This document shows positions 33,827-45,465 of a stretch of 64,000 nucleotides of DNA, in pieces; positions within the stretch are counted from its first letter, which is position 1; every line of letters starts with the position of its first letter. This DNA is from Limonium bicolor (taxonomy: Eukaryota > Streptophyta > Magnoliopsida > Caryophyllales > Plumbaginaceae). The stretch spans positions 97,251,298 to 97,315,297 of the forward strand of contig CM041783.1 in assembly GCA_023374045.1 (NCBI GenBank). The letters run 5' to 3'. The position numbers and the translations under genes are program-made. A model generated the notes under the pieces. That model saw only the letters and a program-made list of their open reading frames with translations, did no database searches and was not told where the DNA came from.

Positions 33827-34116
33827 ACATTAGGGTTACAAGATGGGCATATTCATCCTATGGTATTCGCATCTCTCGTGCCTAATTACCACAGTTACAA
33901 TATGAATGAATACGTATGTTTATTTAACATAAGTACCAATCATTAAATCAGTTCTCATTTGTGCTACGCACATTATAGTTTACGTGTTTTATATGTGATA
34001 CTTACATTAAGCGGTTTTCGCTCTACCCCCCTTAAAAGGGATTACGCCCACGTAATCTCCCATATGTTAATATTAAACATTGGTTTACTCAATTTAGGCA
34101 ATCTGAAGCATTTAGC
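33827..34116 (-). other. Continuation of the minus-strand element, with polypurine-like tract
   Basis: Resumes after the CTTTT duplication. CTACCCCCCTTAAAAG at 34023-34038 is the reverse complement of a polypurine tract, followed by GGATTACGCCCACG; the plus-strand remnant at 7240-7276 has the matching order (GGGGGCGTAACCC then TTTTTAAGGGGGG). No gene seen. Confidence 0.55.
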
Positions 34117-34139
34117 CACTAGTGCAGAAAATGTTTTTT

Positions 34140-34495
34140 ACCACGGTTATTTTGCTTATATACCACAGTTATAGACCGTGGTTTATACTCGCGTGGTATA
34201 TCAGAAAATTCAAATAAACCACGGTTCGAAACCGTTGTTTAAAAGACTCATTATAAACCATGGTTCGTAAAACCGTCGTTTAAAGCCCGTTGTGGCGCGG
34301 GAATCAGACGACTTATACCACGGTTGGGACGGAAACCGTGGTATTTAATGTCGTTCCATTACGTTTTATACGACGGTTCGGGTAATTAACCGTGGTATAT
34401 GAGTACTTTATACGACGGTTCTTTAATAAACCGTGGTTTATTCTCGTCGTTCCATTGAGTTTTAAACCACGGTTTTAAGTGAACCGTGGTTTTTT
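34140..34495. repeat. CACTA subterminal repeats with paired ACCACGGTT / AACCGTGGT
   Basis: About a dozen 9- to 10-base motifs in both orientations, e.g. ATACCACGGTT at 34315 facing AAACCGTGGTAT at 34333, and variants TACGACGGTT. Such repeats are the binding sites of the CACTA regulatory protein in known elements. Confidence 0.8.
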
Positions 34496-34820
34496 TTTTA
34501 ATTTTTTTTGTTTTTTTAGCATCTACCACATATGTTTTCCAACACAACCCAATTTACAATCGTATATACAACCTGTACAGGGCATCCAACTGGTATTGCC
34601 CTTTGATAACCAACCACACTATGACCATAAACCAAGTTGCCAGTTTGAATTGCAACATTGAAATCGAATTGCAAACAAACCCATTCAAACTTTCAAAAAT
34701 AAGATCGAGTTGAACTTTACAAACTTTGAGAGTTGCTTCAGCAAAAACAAAAGTCTAAGTCTAACTACGTACACTAGGATATAAGATCTAAGAAACACTC
34801 AAGTAATTTTTACACCAAAA

Positions 34821-36002
34821 CTACGATAAATGATCTCTTACAAAGTCGAGATCCCCTTTGGAATACGTGCTCCCTGCTTGTGTGAAATAAGAAACGATCT
34901 GTCCATAAAAAGAAACTAATCATCATTAGTACACAATTTTATTTAAAATGCAATAACTTTAACTAAAACTTTGATTGGTATGGCTTACCTTGTCATCATC
35001 CTTAAGCGTGTCAATATTTTGTACCATCTCGAACATGTACCGCATCACATAATAGCCATAACTTTTTGAATCAGGCTGTTGACGACACTGTCATCACACC
35101 ATCCATGGATTTCCAACTTTAGACAGATAAAAAAATTAAACGTTTAACTTTAATACAAAAATGCATAAATTAAATGATTACTTACACGTATGTATTGGAA
35201 GTCTAAGATGGAGAATGGTTTATTTTCATCACTTAAACCAAGCTTATGGCCCCTGCATAAATACAGCATTTTAAAATGAAGCCATTTATTGTCAATAATC
35301 TAGGACAAGGTTAAAATAAATACAGAATGCATTAAATTTTGAATACTCACTCCTTCAAATATTTCTCTACAGCGATCTCTCGAAGGTCATCAGGGCCGCC
35401 CAATGGGTCTAGTATCAACAAGCATGAGGTGTCGATACACAACACCATCAACATCCAATGATTGCTGCCACAGATAAAACAAAGAATGTTTGTAGAACAA
35501 TATTTTTAATTATCACAATTAGGAAGCAAAAAATTCCAGTTATTGTGTACTTACATCTGATGATATGGGATCAGCAAATATTTGCTTCTTCTTCGCACCG
35601 CAGCACAAAATCCCTGCCTCACATGCTCTACACATCCTTGCTCATCCAATGCGGCCTGATTTGCTGACATCAATTGCGGACACAAGAAAGAATGGCAAAT
35701 AATCTCTTGTTCGATATCAGTCTAGTAGTCAAGCACCTAAACAACATTTTTTCGTAAGATATGTTAAATAGCTTAAAAAAATGAAAGATAATTTAATAAT
35801 TTAAAAGATACTTACACACAATAGGCCTGAATCACAGAGATGTTAAGCAGGTCTCCCATCAAAAATTCTCTTAGATCGCTCACGGTAATCATCAGATCTC
35901 TGGGCTCGGGGGAGTGGAAAACATGCTTAGACACTTTCATGTTGAAATTGGTGACAGACTGCAGCTTCGTCATGAAAAAGTCATACAACATTTTTTGATG
36001 GG
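34821..36002 (-). pseudogene. Ulp1-like (C48) cysteine peptidase gene of the CACTA, inactivated
   Basis: Ulp1-type peptidases remove SUMO-like tags; plant CACTA and Mutator elements carry relatives of unknown role. Six minus-strand exons with GT-AG borders can be read: up to 36002 to about 35816 (DLREFLMGDLLNISVIQ), 35736-35555 (KYLLIPYHQ), 35464-35351 (NHWMLMVLCID, LDPLGG), 35252-35186 (LSDENKPFSILDFQYIR), 35116-34989 (YGYYVMRYM) and 34898-34821, which ends TAG. Four junctions keep the frame. The catalytic His is kept in NHW and the Asp in LDPL. The Cys expected in the CGYYVMR motif is TAT (Tyr), a single G-to-A change. There is also a TAG stop in exon 2 (about 35724) and a frame problem at the start of exon 5. 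The upstream exons are lost beyond the insertion at 36002. Family call confident, inactivation confident. Confidence 0.85.
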
Positions 36003-36614
36003 TGTAGACACCAAAAATTCTCACCCCATAAAGCAAAGTCTGAAATAGAAAATAAAATAAGAGGGGTCGTCGCCTTTCTTTTCAAAAAACGTACTGATGT
36101 GCGTGTCAAAATGAAACAATCGTTTTACGACAAAATTTTAAACCAATTTCCAAGCATTTTAGAAAAACCCAATTTTTCGAAGATGAATTTTCAAACAATA
36201 ATATGTCTTAGACTTACCCTTTTATTTAGTTATTTTCAATTTAATTTCCTTAGTCGTGGGCATTTCGTTTAGTTCATTTTACTTATATTATTTTGTCATT
36301 TTTCATGTTGTTATTCTGAAAAGAAAACATTTCATTTTATTGACTAAACCTTTTAGTTTTTTATTCTACATATACATTTTTTTAAGCATTAGCGTTTTGA
36401 TGATTTTACTCATGTCGAGTTATAGCTTTTCGTTTTCTTTCCCTAAGTTTTGTATGAAGTTCCATTGTAGTTATTCTTTTCCTTTTTCATTTTTCGGTGG
36501 ATCAAATTTGGTCTTAACCCAATCTTTACTCAAACCCCACAACCCAAACCTAAACTCATCCTATCTAAGCTCACAGCCCAAACCAAAGCCCACATTAAAA
36601 CCCTAACCCCTTCC

Positions 36615-36622
36615 TATAAAAG
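36615..36622 (+). promoter_or_regulatory. TATA box of LTR copy 1
   Basis: CCTATAAAAGAACAAG about 610 bases into the LTR, followed by a poly-A and GGAAGGGGGTAGAGGAG leader-like stretch. It is conserved in copy 2 at 55441-55448. Confidence 0.65.
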
Positions 36623-39600
36623 AACAAGACAAACCTAAAAAAAAAGGAAGGGGGTAGAGGAGACGCATCTGATTTTTTCCCCCATCGTTTTCTTCACTCC
36701 CGACGGGCAGCCTCGAGGTTTTTCTTTTTCCCCTTCGACTAACGAACGAGGAATGTACACGCTACAACCTCTCATTCTCGTCAGTTGCGACATGCTCGAC
36801 CCCAATCTTTCTTTTCAATCTCTGTAAATATTGAAAACCCAGAAACAAATCACTATCTCCTGCTCATCGGAACCATCACAGGAATTTGGCTATTTTTGGT
36901 GTTAGTTTAATCCGAGCTTTTGTTGGCCTATTGGTTTCTGCCTAAACAACCGTGACCGTGCACAAGGGAAGTATACTTCTCAGATTCATCCTCATTCTTA
37001 TCATCGTTGTCGGTTAAATCTCAGAAAACTCACCCCACTGGTGTTAACGCTGGTTCAGTACGAGTGTTGTTTCCATGATAGATATGTTCTCCTTTGTTTC
37101 TTTTGTCTTCTATTTCAGGTTTCTACATCCGCCGGGTTTGATTCTATCTGGTTGTTTGGTCATGGTGCATAAACCGACAACCCCTCCTTATGTTGGTGTT
37201 AGTTAGCTTGGGTTTCAGCTGGAAAAAAATGATTTTGGATTCCTGATCCTTTGGTAATTAATCACTAAAAAACTAGTCCTTCACACCATTTAGTCCGTTT
37301 AATTTGATGCTTCAGTTGATTTGTCGGTTGATTTGCCTGATTATCATATTTTGGACTATCGAAGGTGGTTAAGGATATGTTAGGTCACACTGCTGGGCCA
37401 AGTATTGAAATCTGATCTGAAAGTTATCACGTGGCCGAGAGTAACCTGTTGTATATTCGATCTTTACACATAATATATGAGGGTGATCCCGTACTGTTAC
37501 GTAGCTCCTTTGCTGTTAAATTCGAATGATAGATCTCGATGATTAGTTTGAAGTCATATGTGTTGGACCTCCACCCTTTTCGGCCATTGGGAATTAAGGT
37601 CCACACAAACTTGTTCATGTGTTTACTGATTCATCTGTGACATTTGTTTACTGATTGTCCTGATGATGTGATATTCAGACTTGTTCTATCCCCCGCACTA
37701 TCAGTTCAACTAGATATGCTCATTATACCTTGTTTTGTGTTCTGCTGAGCAACTGTCGCTTTGAGATTTGAACTGAGCTTCACTTAGACCCGGCTTGTGG
37801 GCATTTGGGCCCTGGGACTATTCCTATGAGTTTGGTAAGTCACTCAGGTTTGGAAATATACCAGTTTGGGAAACTACATCGTTGCTGGCTTTATACTTGC
37901 CCCCTAGTGTATAATTGTCGGTTTGGGAATTTAATTGATTTGAGCAATTGATTATTTCCTCATTACCGTGATTATTCGACTCAATCTGCTCTCACTTTTA
38001 CTTTATGCCTTGACTGAAGTACAAACGCAATCCTGGACTTGTTTCACCTGGAATCAACATTGGTCTTTGCAATTTGACCCTACGGTTACGCTTTGGGCTT
38101 GACGGTGTCTCATTTGGTTTGGAAATCTGCTTCTAGCAATTATTTTGTCCTTGGCGCATGGATGTTTATTGAAAATTGTGTGCTCGTGACATTATCACTT
38201 GCCCCTTGTGATATTTATTTACCGTGACCTGCTTATTATCCTTTGGCTTCATCTTTGACCGAAGTATACTTGTTCCGTTGGGCATGGGCCATGTTCGGCT
38301 GATGACTGCACCTGCTTGACTTGGAGTTTGATCAAAGGCTATGCTGATGCGTTTGGGATTGATACTTCTTCATTGGGTTTGGAAATTCTATCTTTTGATC
38401 TTTACCATGCTTCAATCGCCTTTGATATTAAATTGTCCCTTGCGCATTGATATGGTTTGGGAATTGATTTGAGACTAGTATAACTTGTCCCACGTGCTTA
38501 GATATGAGCATGAATCGAGTTATAGTTGCCCTCTGATAATTGTTAAGACAAATCACTCATCAGCTGGATGGTCCTCAATAATTTTTCATCTAAGAGGAAA
38601 TGATATAAACCCTTCTAGGTATGATCCCACATGACTCACAACTTCATCTCTTTGATACTACACTTCGGTTTGAGTCATAATCTAAGATGTTGAATTAATT
38701 TGAGTAGCAACCCCGATGCTTGATTTATTACAATCCTAGCATTTGTTGGCAGCTTGAAACTGTTTTCTATGTTTCTCGGTTGGGGTGTGGGAGATGATTA
38801 GATTGCCCCTTTCCTCCCATTGAGAGGGGCCGTATGATCCCATTGCACACATCCCAACCTTCCTCCGTTCTCTGACTAATGTATCTTGCCTCTCTCGGTT
38901 GTATTATTTGACATGTACATATTGTTTGAGGAACGGGAAACTGCTCGGGACTAAGGAGCTGGACTTTGGCTAGGACTACCGGGGCTCTCCTTTCAAACGC
39001 GAAAAACGGTTGGTGTACCTCTTCGGATCCCTATCAGCTCGAGTGAGGCGGCGTCGATGCGACCCCCCATAGCAGCTCTCTGTTTACAAATAAAATTGTG
39101 TTCATTTTTGTATTCATTTGTTTATTGTTCTTAATTATTTTGTAATCCTAGGATTCTGTAAATATCACCATTTGGGTTTGACAATGAGTTGATTCGTGAC
39201 TGTTGAGCGCATTTCATAGTGGATTAACGTCATTTTTTTTATTACTATTCCAGTCACTGTTGGCTATGTTTGAGGGTAAAAGGCTCATAAGTTTATTCTT
39301 AGAATCGATTGTTTATGATACCGTATTCACATTCGGGTTTAAACTCAAAAGTCTTATTTGCTTGTTGTATATGCGAATCTACTCTCTGGTGGGCTCTGTT
39401 TCTTAATCACCAATTTATTTGTTGTCTTGTTCATTGCAATGCTCCTGGATTTAATGATTTGATTCAAGACGGTCAATTGAGGGCCTACGATCTCATTATG
39501 TCGTACTCGGTGTAGGCATTACTCATACCTTGGTTTCATGTTTTTATCGAGGTACATGCAAAACGGATGAGACTTGAGCACGACTTGCTTGGCTTGGAGT

Positions 39601-40329
39601 TTACCGTGGACCTTTTGCTAATGAACCATGTTGTTGGTTTTGGGGGCTTGCAAAGACGGGATTATGAACATTTGACTACAGATTCGACTTTGTCTTATAT
39701 TTGATTAAGTAATGAACCGGGGGCAGGCCACCCCGTAGGTTGGTTTCCTATCACCTACACCTCTTCTTGATCATGACCAACATGTTTACATTTCTAGTAT
39801 CATTGTTTGCTCCTTGTATATAGATTCGATTTGAGAAATTGAGTCAAAGCATGATTCTAGTTTGATCTTCACTCGGGACCAACTCATTTAATTGCTAAAT
39901 CTTGTTTCATTATGCTATCTCTAGTTGATTTACTTGTGACATTGTTATGATCCTCATTTGGGTCATTTTTAGAAAGCTCATAGAACAAACATTAGGATAG
40001 CGGGTGTCCCCCACGCTTAGTAGATTTTTGGTGGTGACACCCTACACACAAACCACATCTTTGAGGCCCAAGATCTTTGTAATTTACAACCATACAAGCC
40101 CTTTGTAAATTCATACTCATCTGTTCAAAAACAAATCCTCTCATACCCCAAAACCAGATACTTTTCATGAATTGTTCGAAATCAAACCTCTCCACACCCT
40201 AACATCAAATACTCTCCCACTCATCAAACACACCTCAACCTCCAAGACATTTGAAATACTTCCAAAAGTTTCAAGACCAAACACAAACTTCACCCAAACT
40301 CCAATTGTCTCATAGATTCAAGTCATCTT

Positions 40330-40545
40330 CCAACCTCAATTTCAAGGCCCATATCAAAGCCCATTTCAAGGCCCATTTCAAAGCCCATTTCGAGGCCCAA
40401 TCCAAGGCCCAGTCGAGGCCCAATCCAAAGCCCATTTCAAGGACCATTTTGAGGCCCGTTTCAAAGCCCATGTCAAAGCTCAATTCGAGACCCATTCCAA
40501 GGTCCCAATTCGGCCAAACTTCTAAGGCCTATTTCGGCCCATATC
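40330..40545 (+). repeat. Degenerate CAAGGCCCATTT repeat in the LTR
   Basis: A 12- to 15-base unit such as CAAAGCCCATTTC or GAGGCCCAATC repeats about fifteen times. The same array lies in copy 2 at about 59160-59375. Confidence 0.85.
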
Positions 40546-40844
40546 TTAAGGCCTAAGCCAGACCCATCAGTTCAAAGTTGGCACCCAATCAATCCAAAAA
40601 CCGATTCAGTCCCATCTCAAATTCAAACCCAAAATCAATCCAATTGGGCCCAAATTCAACCTGACTTGTAAATTCCAATTCGATTCAAAAACTTCATTCA
40701 ATCATTCATTCATTTCATTCCCAATTCATTCAAAAATTCAACTCAATTCAATTCTCATTCAATTTCATTTCAATTCCAAATAAAAATTCATTCAATTCCA
40801 ATTCAACTTCAATTTCAATTAAATTCCAATTTCCCCTACACTCA

Positions 40845-41045
40845 GAATGTCTCACAGACCCGAGCGTCTCACAGACTTTGTTATCCCAACGATTCGAATA
40901 TCTCACAGACCAGAGCATCTCACAGACCCGAGCGTCTCACAGATCTAAATGTCTCACAGACTTCGACATCCCAAGGTTTCAAACGTCCCATAGACCCGAG
41001 CGTCTCACAGACTAAAATGTCCCATACTTCAAACATCCCAGGAGG
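40845..41045 (+). repeat. GTCTCACAGACCCGAGC repeat in the LTR
   Basis: A unit of about 18-22 bases built on GTCTCACAGAC recurs eight to ten times with variation. The copy-2 counterpart is at about 59677-59875. Confidence 0.85.
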
Positions 41046-41071
41046 ATTCAAGCATCTCCTAATAAAACACT

Positions 41072-41137
41072 GAACTACGTAAGGTCTGATCTCAACAGGG
41101 AATTGAGTACGTAGGCAACCCATGCAGGGTGCGACCC
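41072..41137 (+). other. Conserved LTR hairpin motif, copy 1a
   Basis: GAACTACGTAAGGTCTGATC, then CTCAA-loop-TTGAG inside CTACGT...ACGTAG, ending GGGTGCGACCCC. The nested stems suggest an RNA hairpin in the transcribed part of the LTR. The sequence resembles a motif widespread in Tat/Ogre LTRs. Confidence 0.7.
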
Positions 41138-41245
41138 CACACCAATCAAAATACCCTTCTGCATTCAGCCATCTCACCCTCAAACAATCCCGGGCGCTCC
41201 CAACCCTCGATTACCATCACAAAACTCCTAAAATCCCAAAATCCT

Positions 41246-41311
41246 GAACTACGTAAGGTCTGATCTCAACAGGAGTTAAGTACGTAGGCAGCCCATCTAG
41301 GGTGCGACCCC
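41246..41311 (+). other. Conserved LTR hairpin motif, copy 1b
   Basis: A second copy 174 bases downstream. The outer CTACGT/ACGTAG stem is kept; the inner stem has one mismatch (CTCAA facing TTAAG). Confidence 0.7.
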
Positions 41312-42029
41312 TTTCCAATCAAAAAACCCTTTTCCCACTAAACACTCAAAACTCTTCCGACTCACATACCTCCAAACTTCAGTTTTTCTTCATCCATTTA
41401 ACCTTTGCTCCTTTTCTCGATCTTCTATTCTACATTTCAATCAACTCTCGGCCTGTCAACCCTTTCGTTTGGCGTTAGCTTGGCAGAAAAGCTCGCCTCA
41501 TCTATTCTCTCTCTTCTCATCCTAATCCTATCCTTGGCTCTTAAATGAATCTCTCTAAAAAGGTTTTGAAAGAAGGCAATCCCGACAATTGGAGACCGAG
41601 GTTTCCTCGGGCACCAAGCCAAAGTCGTGGTCGTTGCCACTTCTAAGGGGTGTAACCCAGTGCGAACCCACATAGAATCTCTGACGTGACCAGATAAGTC
41701 CTATCCACAATTTCAGAGTCAACCAATGGTTCTTAGAACCCTCCCTCTCTTCCTTCCTAGTTATCATAGGTCAAACTAGGTGGCGACTTTAGTCAATTCG
41801 GCCTTATAGAGGCATAAGTCCGCGTGGAGCCCATCGAGAGCGGGTGTAGTGCGCATTTGCACTCCCCTTCATGCTTTCTGGGAAAGACGGACGATTTAGT
41901 AGGTATTTGAGGGATGCCAATTATAACGGGTTCTCACCCTCCAGAATGGCATTTTCTAGGATCTAGGCTTTTCAGTCAGACCATATCTAGATAGACCCCC
42001 CTCATACCGAAAAATCACCCTCCACAGAA

Positions 42030-42047
42030 TGGCGACTCTGCTGGGGA
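42030..42047 (+). other. Primer-binding site, Tat/Ogre type, copy 1
   Basis: TGGCGACTCTGCTGGGGA begins three bases after the LTR end. This form is that reported for Tat/Ogre elements (tRNA-Arg primer); the tRNA assignment is from memory of the family, not tested. Confidence 0.75.
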
Positions 42048-45000
42048 AAACTTGAGTAAGTTTTTCTCAAAACTCAAGGAAGACTGAACTCCATTCAAAA
42101 TTGTCGGGACTTCCCCACTTCTTTCAAAACCTTCAAGAGATTCATTCCAAGCCTCTAGGATTATTCTACTCCACACTTAGAGTGTGTAGCTGATGAGGAC
42201 AGCTAGGATTTGTTAAATCCTCAACAAACATTGCAACAATTGGTTTAATCATTAGCTCACGATTAGAAAGAGACACTTAGGATTGAATGAAGCTAACTTC
42301 CCTTCAGGTTAATAACAACCAATTGGAATTACCGCCTTCAAGACAAAACAGTTAGTAAATAGGGTTGCTTGATCTTCTATGGTTTATTTACCGCATTCAT
42401 ATTATTGTTGCTTGTTGCGGGGTGAGACGGTCATTGACCTACACCATTACCGCTTTTATATTTACAAGTTGTGAGTGCATGGGTAGCTTAGGACATGCAT
42501 TCCTCTGTGTCACCCCTATTTCCACGAGTCACGGCATCCCAATCGGTCCACGATTGATTTCCCATGAGTCGGGTCACTCACTGAGTGGTTAAGCCCGCGA
42601 GGCGAGACGGTCACCGACCTACGCCCTGAAGACTCATGATCCAAAATTATCCTCTCCAGTCCAGACCAGCATATAGTGAACCATGAGCCTTCAGTGTCCA
42701 GCTGCCTAATCCGGTGTCTAGGACGGGTTTTATGGGTAGTCACCCCCTTGTATGCCGCCTGTCTGACCACCCTTCTGCCTTACCCTGAAGATTGCATGGG
42801 CTCAGTTCTCCATTGTTCCTCTGCACCACGGGTGTCTCTAAAGCCCAATGTCACGCTACACGTCCATAGAGGATCCCGTATTTACCGGATACCCATACAT
42901 GGCACAACGTAGTCAGTGAATAATTTGGACTTTAGACACACCTGACCGTGCAGATGACGAGAGACCCGTTCCCATGCAGTACTTCCCCAAGTTTCCCAAA
43001 AGAGTATGTTGTGATAATCCCCGGCCGTGGCTCATGTGACTGTATCACTTCGGGTATCCTGACCTTTCGAACTTAAGCACTCCGGACTTTCTTGATGACG
43101 TGCCCCACAAGGCATAACAGAGATAAATCCCGAGAGATGAACAGTGAAGGAACGACGGTTCCCCCGGTGGTATGGAAGCACTGATTGACCTGGAAGGTGA
43201 TTATCCCAATCATTCGCACTCAGCTCCACATAAAACCAGCCACGATTTATATTTTCGTTCTTATGTCTATGTGATCACGATTTAAACACTTGAAAAATCA
43301 GAAAACGAATCATGTCGAACGCTCTAATGAAATATCTTCAAAGCCGTTCATCTCGAATGATTTCAAAATTATTATTTCCAAAGCAGTTTTCAAAATCATT
43401 TTCAATCAAATTCTTTCAGAAAATAAACTTTGTCCAACGGTTTGTAAAGACCAGATTTCAAAAATCTGTTACTTTCAAATGATTTTCGATCAGTATTTCT
43501 TACAAATGTTATTTCAAAAAAAAAAAACTATTTCCAAAAATGGATTTCAAAAACCTGCTTTTTACAAACGAATTTCAATCTTTTTCATGAATATTATCTC
43601 AAACTTGTTTTTGAAAACAGTTTTCGAAGTTGATTTTCACAAACGTATTTCAAAATAAATGATTTAGTCCCCATGTTGTGACTCGCTATTTTTGAAGTTC
43701 AACCCACCTTCAAGAGCAGTGGTCATTACTGTGGAGCGTACTAGTCATTTCGTGTTTTCACAAAAGTGGTGGATTTTCACAAAGATTTTGTGCTCGATCA
43801 TTCATCTTTCCTTTCTCAAAAAAAAGAAGCCCCTCATATTCCTCGTCGGAGCAAGTGGAGCGCATGAAGATCAACAACAGTCTGAACCAAAAATCAGAGC
43901 TGCACCAACCCGAGTCCAGTGACATGAAGACTAGAAACAACCATCCGAGTTCGAAGTTGCTGAGGGTCAGAAGAGCACCAACCAATTTCTCTTGATCATA
44001 GTGTCATCTTGTTGATCGAACCCGAAGACGATCGAACGGCCAATCAGGAGCCCACATATGAATAAGCAGTCAGTCAGAAGCTCGAAGACGAAGCAGAAGA
44101 ATTCGGAAGAAGTTTTTAAGCTCAAACTCCCCCATTTAATGACTTTTTAGAATTGATGTATAGGTTTTCCCCTAACATTCTTTTCTCTCTTGTCAATTTC
44201 TGAATAGACTTTGTGTATAGGTTGTACATTCCTGTTGAATTTATTTAGATCAATGTGTATAGGGTTCCCCACTCCCTATCTTATTTGCGAATGACCGAGC
44301 GTCAAAACTCATATTGAGAAAACCCACCACTTCGAAAACACATGTTTTCAAAACTATTTTTCTAAAAAAGTTGATTTCTTTTAGCACACACAACTTGTTT
44401 CTTCCCGTTTTCGGTCAGTTCACATTCATTAATCATGCATGAATCACACCCATCTCGCAGAAATTGCATGATCACATGTTGCATTCTCAACACATCACAC
44501 ACAAACATTCATCCCATTTTTCAAGCGCACTAGCATTTGCGTCTGTTAGATTCTTTTTTGGTGACTGTTTTTGCAGGTGATTAACCGTCTTTGCCCACGA
44601 GCGACAACATGATCTTCGAAATAATAGCAAGAAATACCAGGGATTCAAACATTTTCCCATTCGGCATACCATGCACATAGAGACCAATAACAACAAAAAG
44701 CATATACCAGAAAAATCATACATCCAAAAAATCCAAAAAAATCACACACCCAAAAATCCAAAAAATCATGCCTTCAAAAAATCCCAAAAATGCAGTCACT
44801 GTCATATCATGGGACCACCATGCGGGAGTGGTCACTCCCTAAAAGTCCAAAAACTCCAGAAGCCAATCATCAACCGAATGTCTTTCTGAAACAGCCTCTC
44901 CACATCACACCTAACAACTTCTCTCACATAGATCATCTTCAGGGCCAATCGTGACAGGATGAGCTTCATGAATCGCAAGCTGAATTTGGCTCAAGCGAGA

Positions 45001-45423
45001 CTAGTCATAACCTTATCACTCATGCATTGCATTCAAAACGAAAAACACACAACAAAAAAAACATTCAGTCAAAATCCAAAGTCAACCATCTTCATTCATC
45101 ACTTTTAGCATTTCACGCATCTTATACGTAGTAATTCCATATTACCACAATAGATTGCATTGTAGATAGTCGTGTTTGCATACTCTCGTATCGAATGACA
45201 TCTTTGGGAAAAATCTTGAGAGAATGATTGAACGGAGTGCGTGAACCACTAAACTCTCGACCCATCAATGAATACAAGGGTCTAACCAAAATCAGCACCA
45301 CAAACCAAGTGAGCAGTGTGCGAAGAGCGGTATTTTCCTTTGAATTTAAAATGAGTGTTTTGGACAATCCAATGAGTGATGAGGAAAGATGGAGCGAGTC
45401 CACAGAGGTAAAACCACGAGCGA
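42048..45423 (+). other. Leader/internal region of unit 1
   Basis: About 3.4 kb without a readable retroelement domain. A stretch at 43290-43660 is built on TTTCAAAA-type repeats, and 44700-44790 on CCAAAAAATC repeats. Open frames here are short and recur in the other copy only because the DNA is duplicated. Confidence 0.7.
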
Positions 45424-45435
45424 CTTGTTGAAATA

Positions 45436-45465
45436 CCCCTAAATTAATTTAAATTAATTTAGGGG
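45436..45465. repeat. Perfect 30-bp palindrome, second copy
   Basis: Identical to 20251-20280, although the flanking LTR sequence has diverged. Confidence 0.95.

Larger units (their letters stand above)
34117..36002 (-). mobile_element. CACTA (En/Spm) transposon, one end and part of its body
   Basis: CACTAGTGCAGAAAATG at 34117 is a CACTA terminus, preceded by AGC as a possible 3-bp target duplication. A subterminal repeat region follows (34140-34495), then a poly-T and Asn-like spacer with no gene (34496-34820), then a Ulp1-like gene read toward the terminus. The element is cut at 36002 by the Tat/Ogre-like insertion. Its other end is not in the window. Family known: plant CACTA elements often carry a Ulp1-type gene besides the transposase. 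Confidence 0.8.
36003..42026 (+). mobile_element. Tat/Ogre-like LTR, copy 1 (6.0 kb)
   Basis: Starts TGTAGACACCAAAAATTCTC, breaking the CACTA gene, and ends CACCCTCCACA just before the primer-binding site. The five bases before it are ATGGG; the matching right-hand duplication would be beyond the window. Carries a TATA box at 36615, several short tandem repeats and two copies of a conserved LTR motif. A pyrimidine tract ending in TTTCAG at about 37115-37119 looks like a splice acceptor. No coding region; the small open frames also present in copy 2 have no recognisable domain. Confidence 0.8.

Noticed and set aside
36003..36060. Tat/Ogre-like LTR start placed at TGAAATAG (36041)
   Set aside because: TGTAGACACCAAAAATTCTC at 36003 is a better LTR start and breaks the CACTA gene; 36033 is only where the two copies begin to match. 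The alternative is not excluded.
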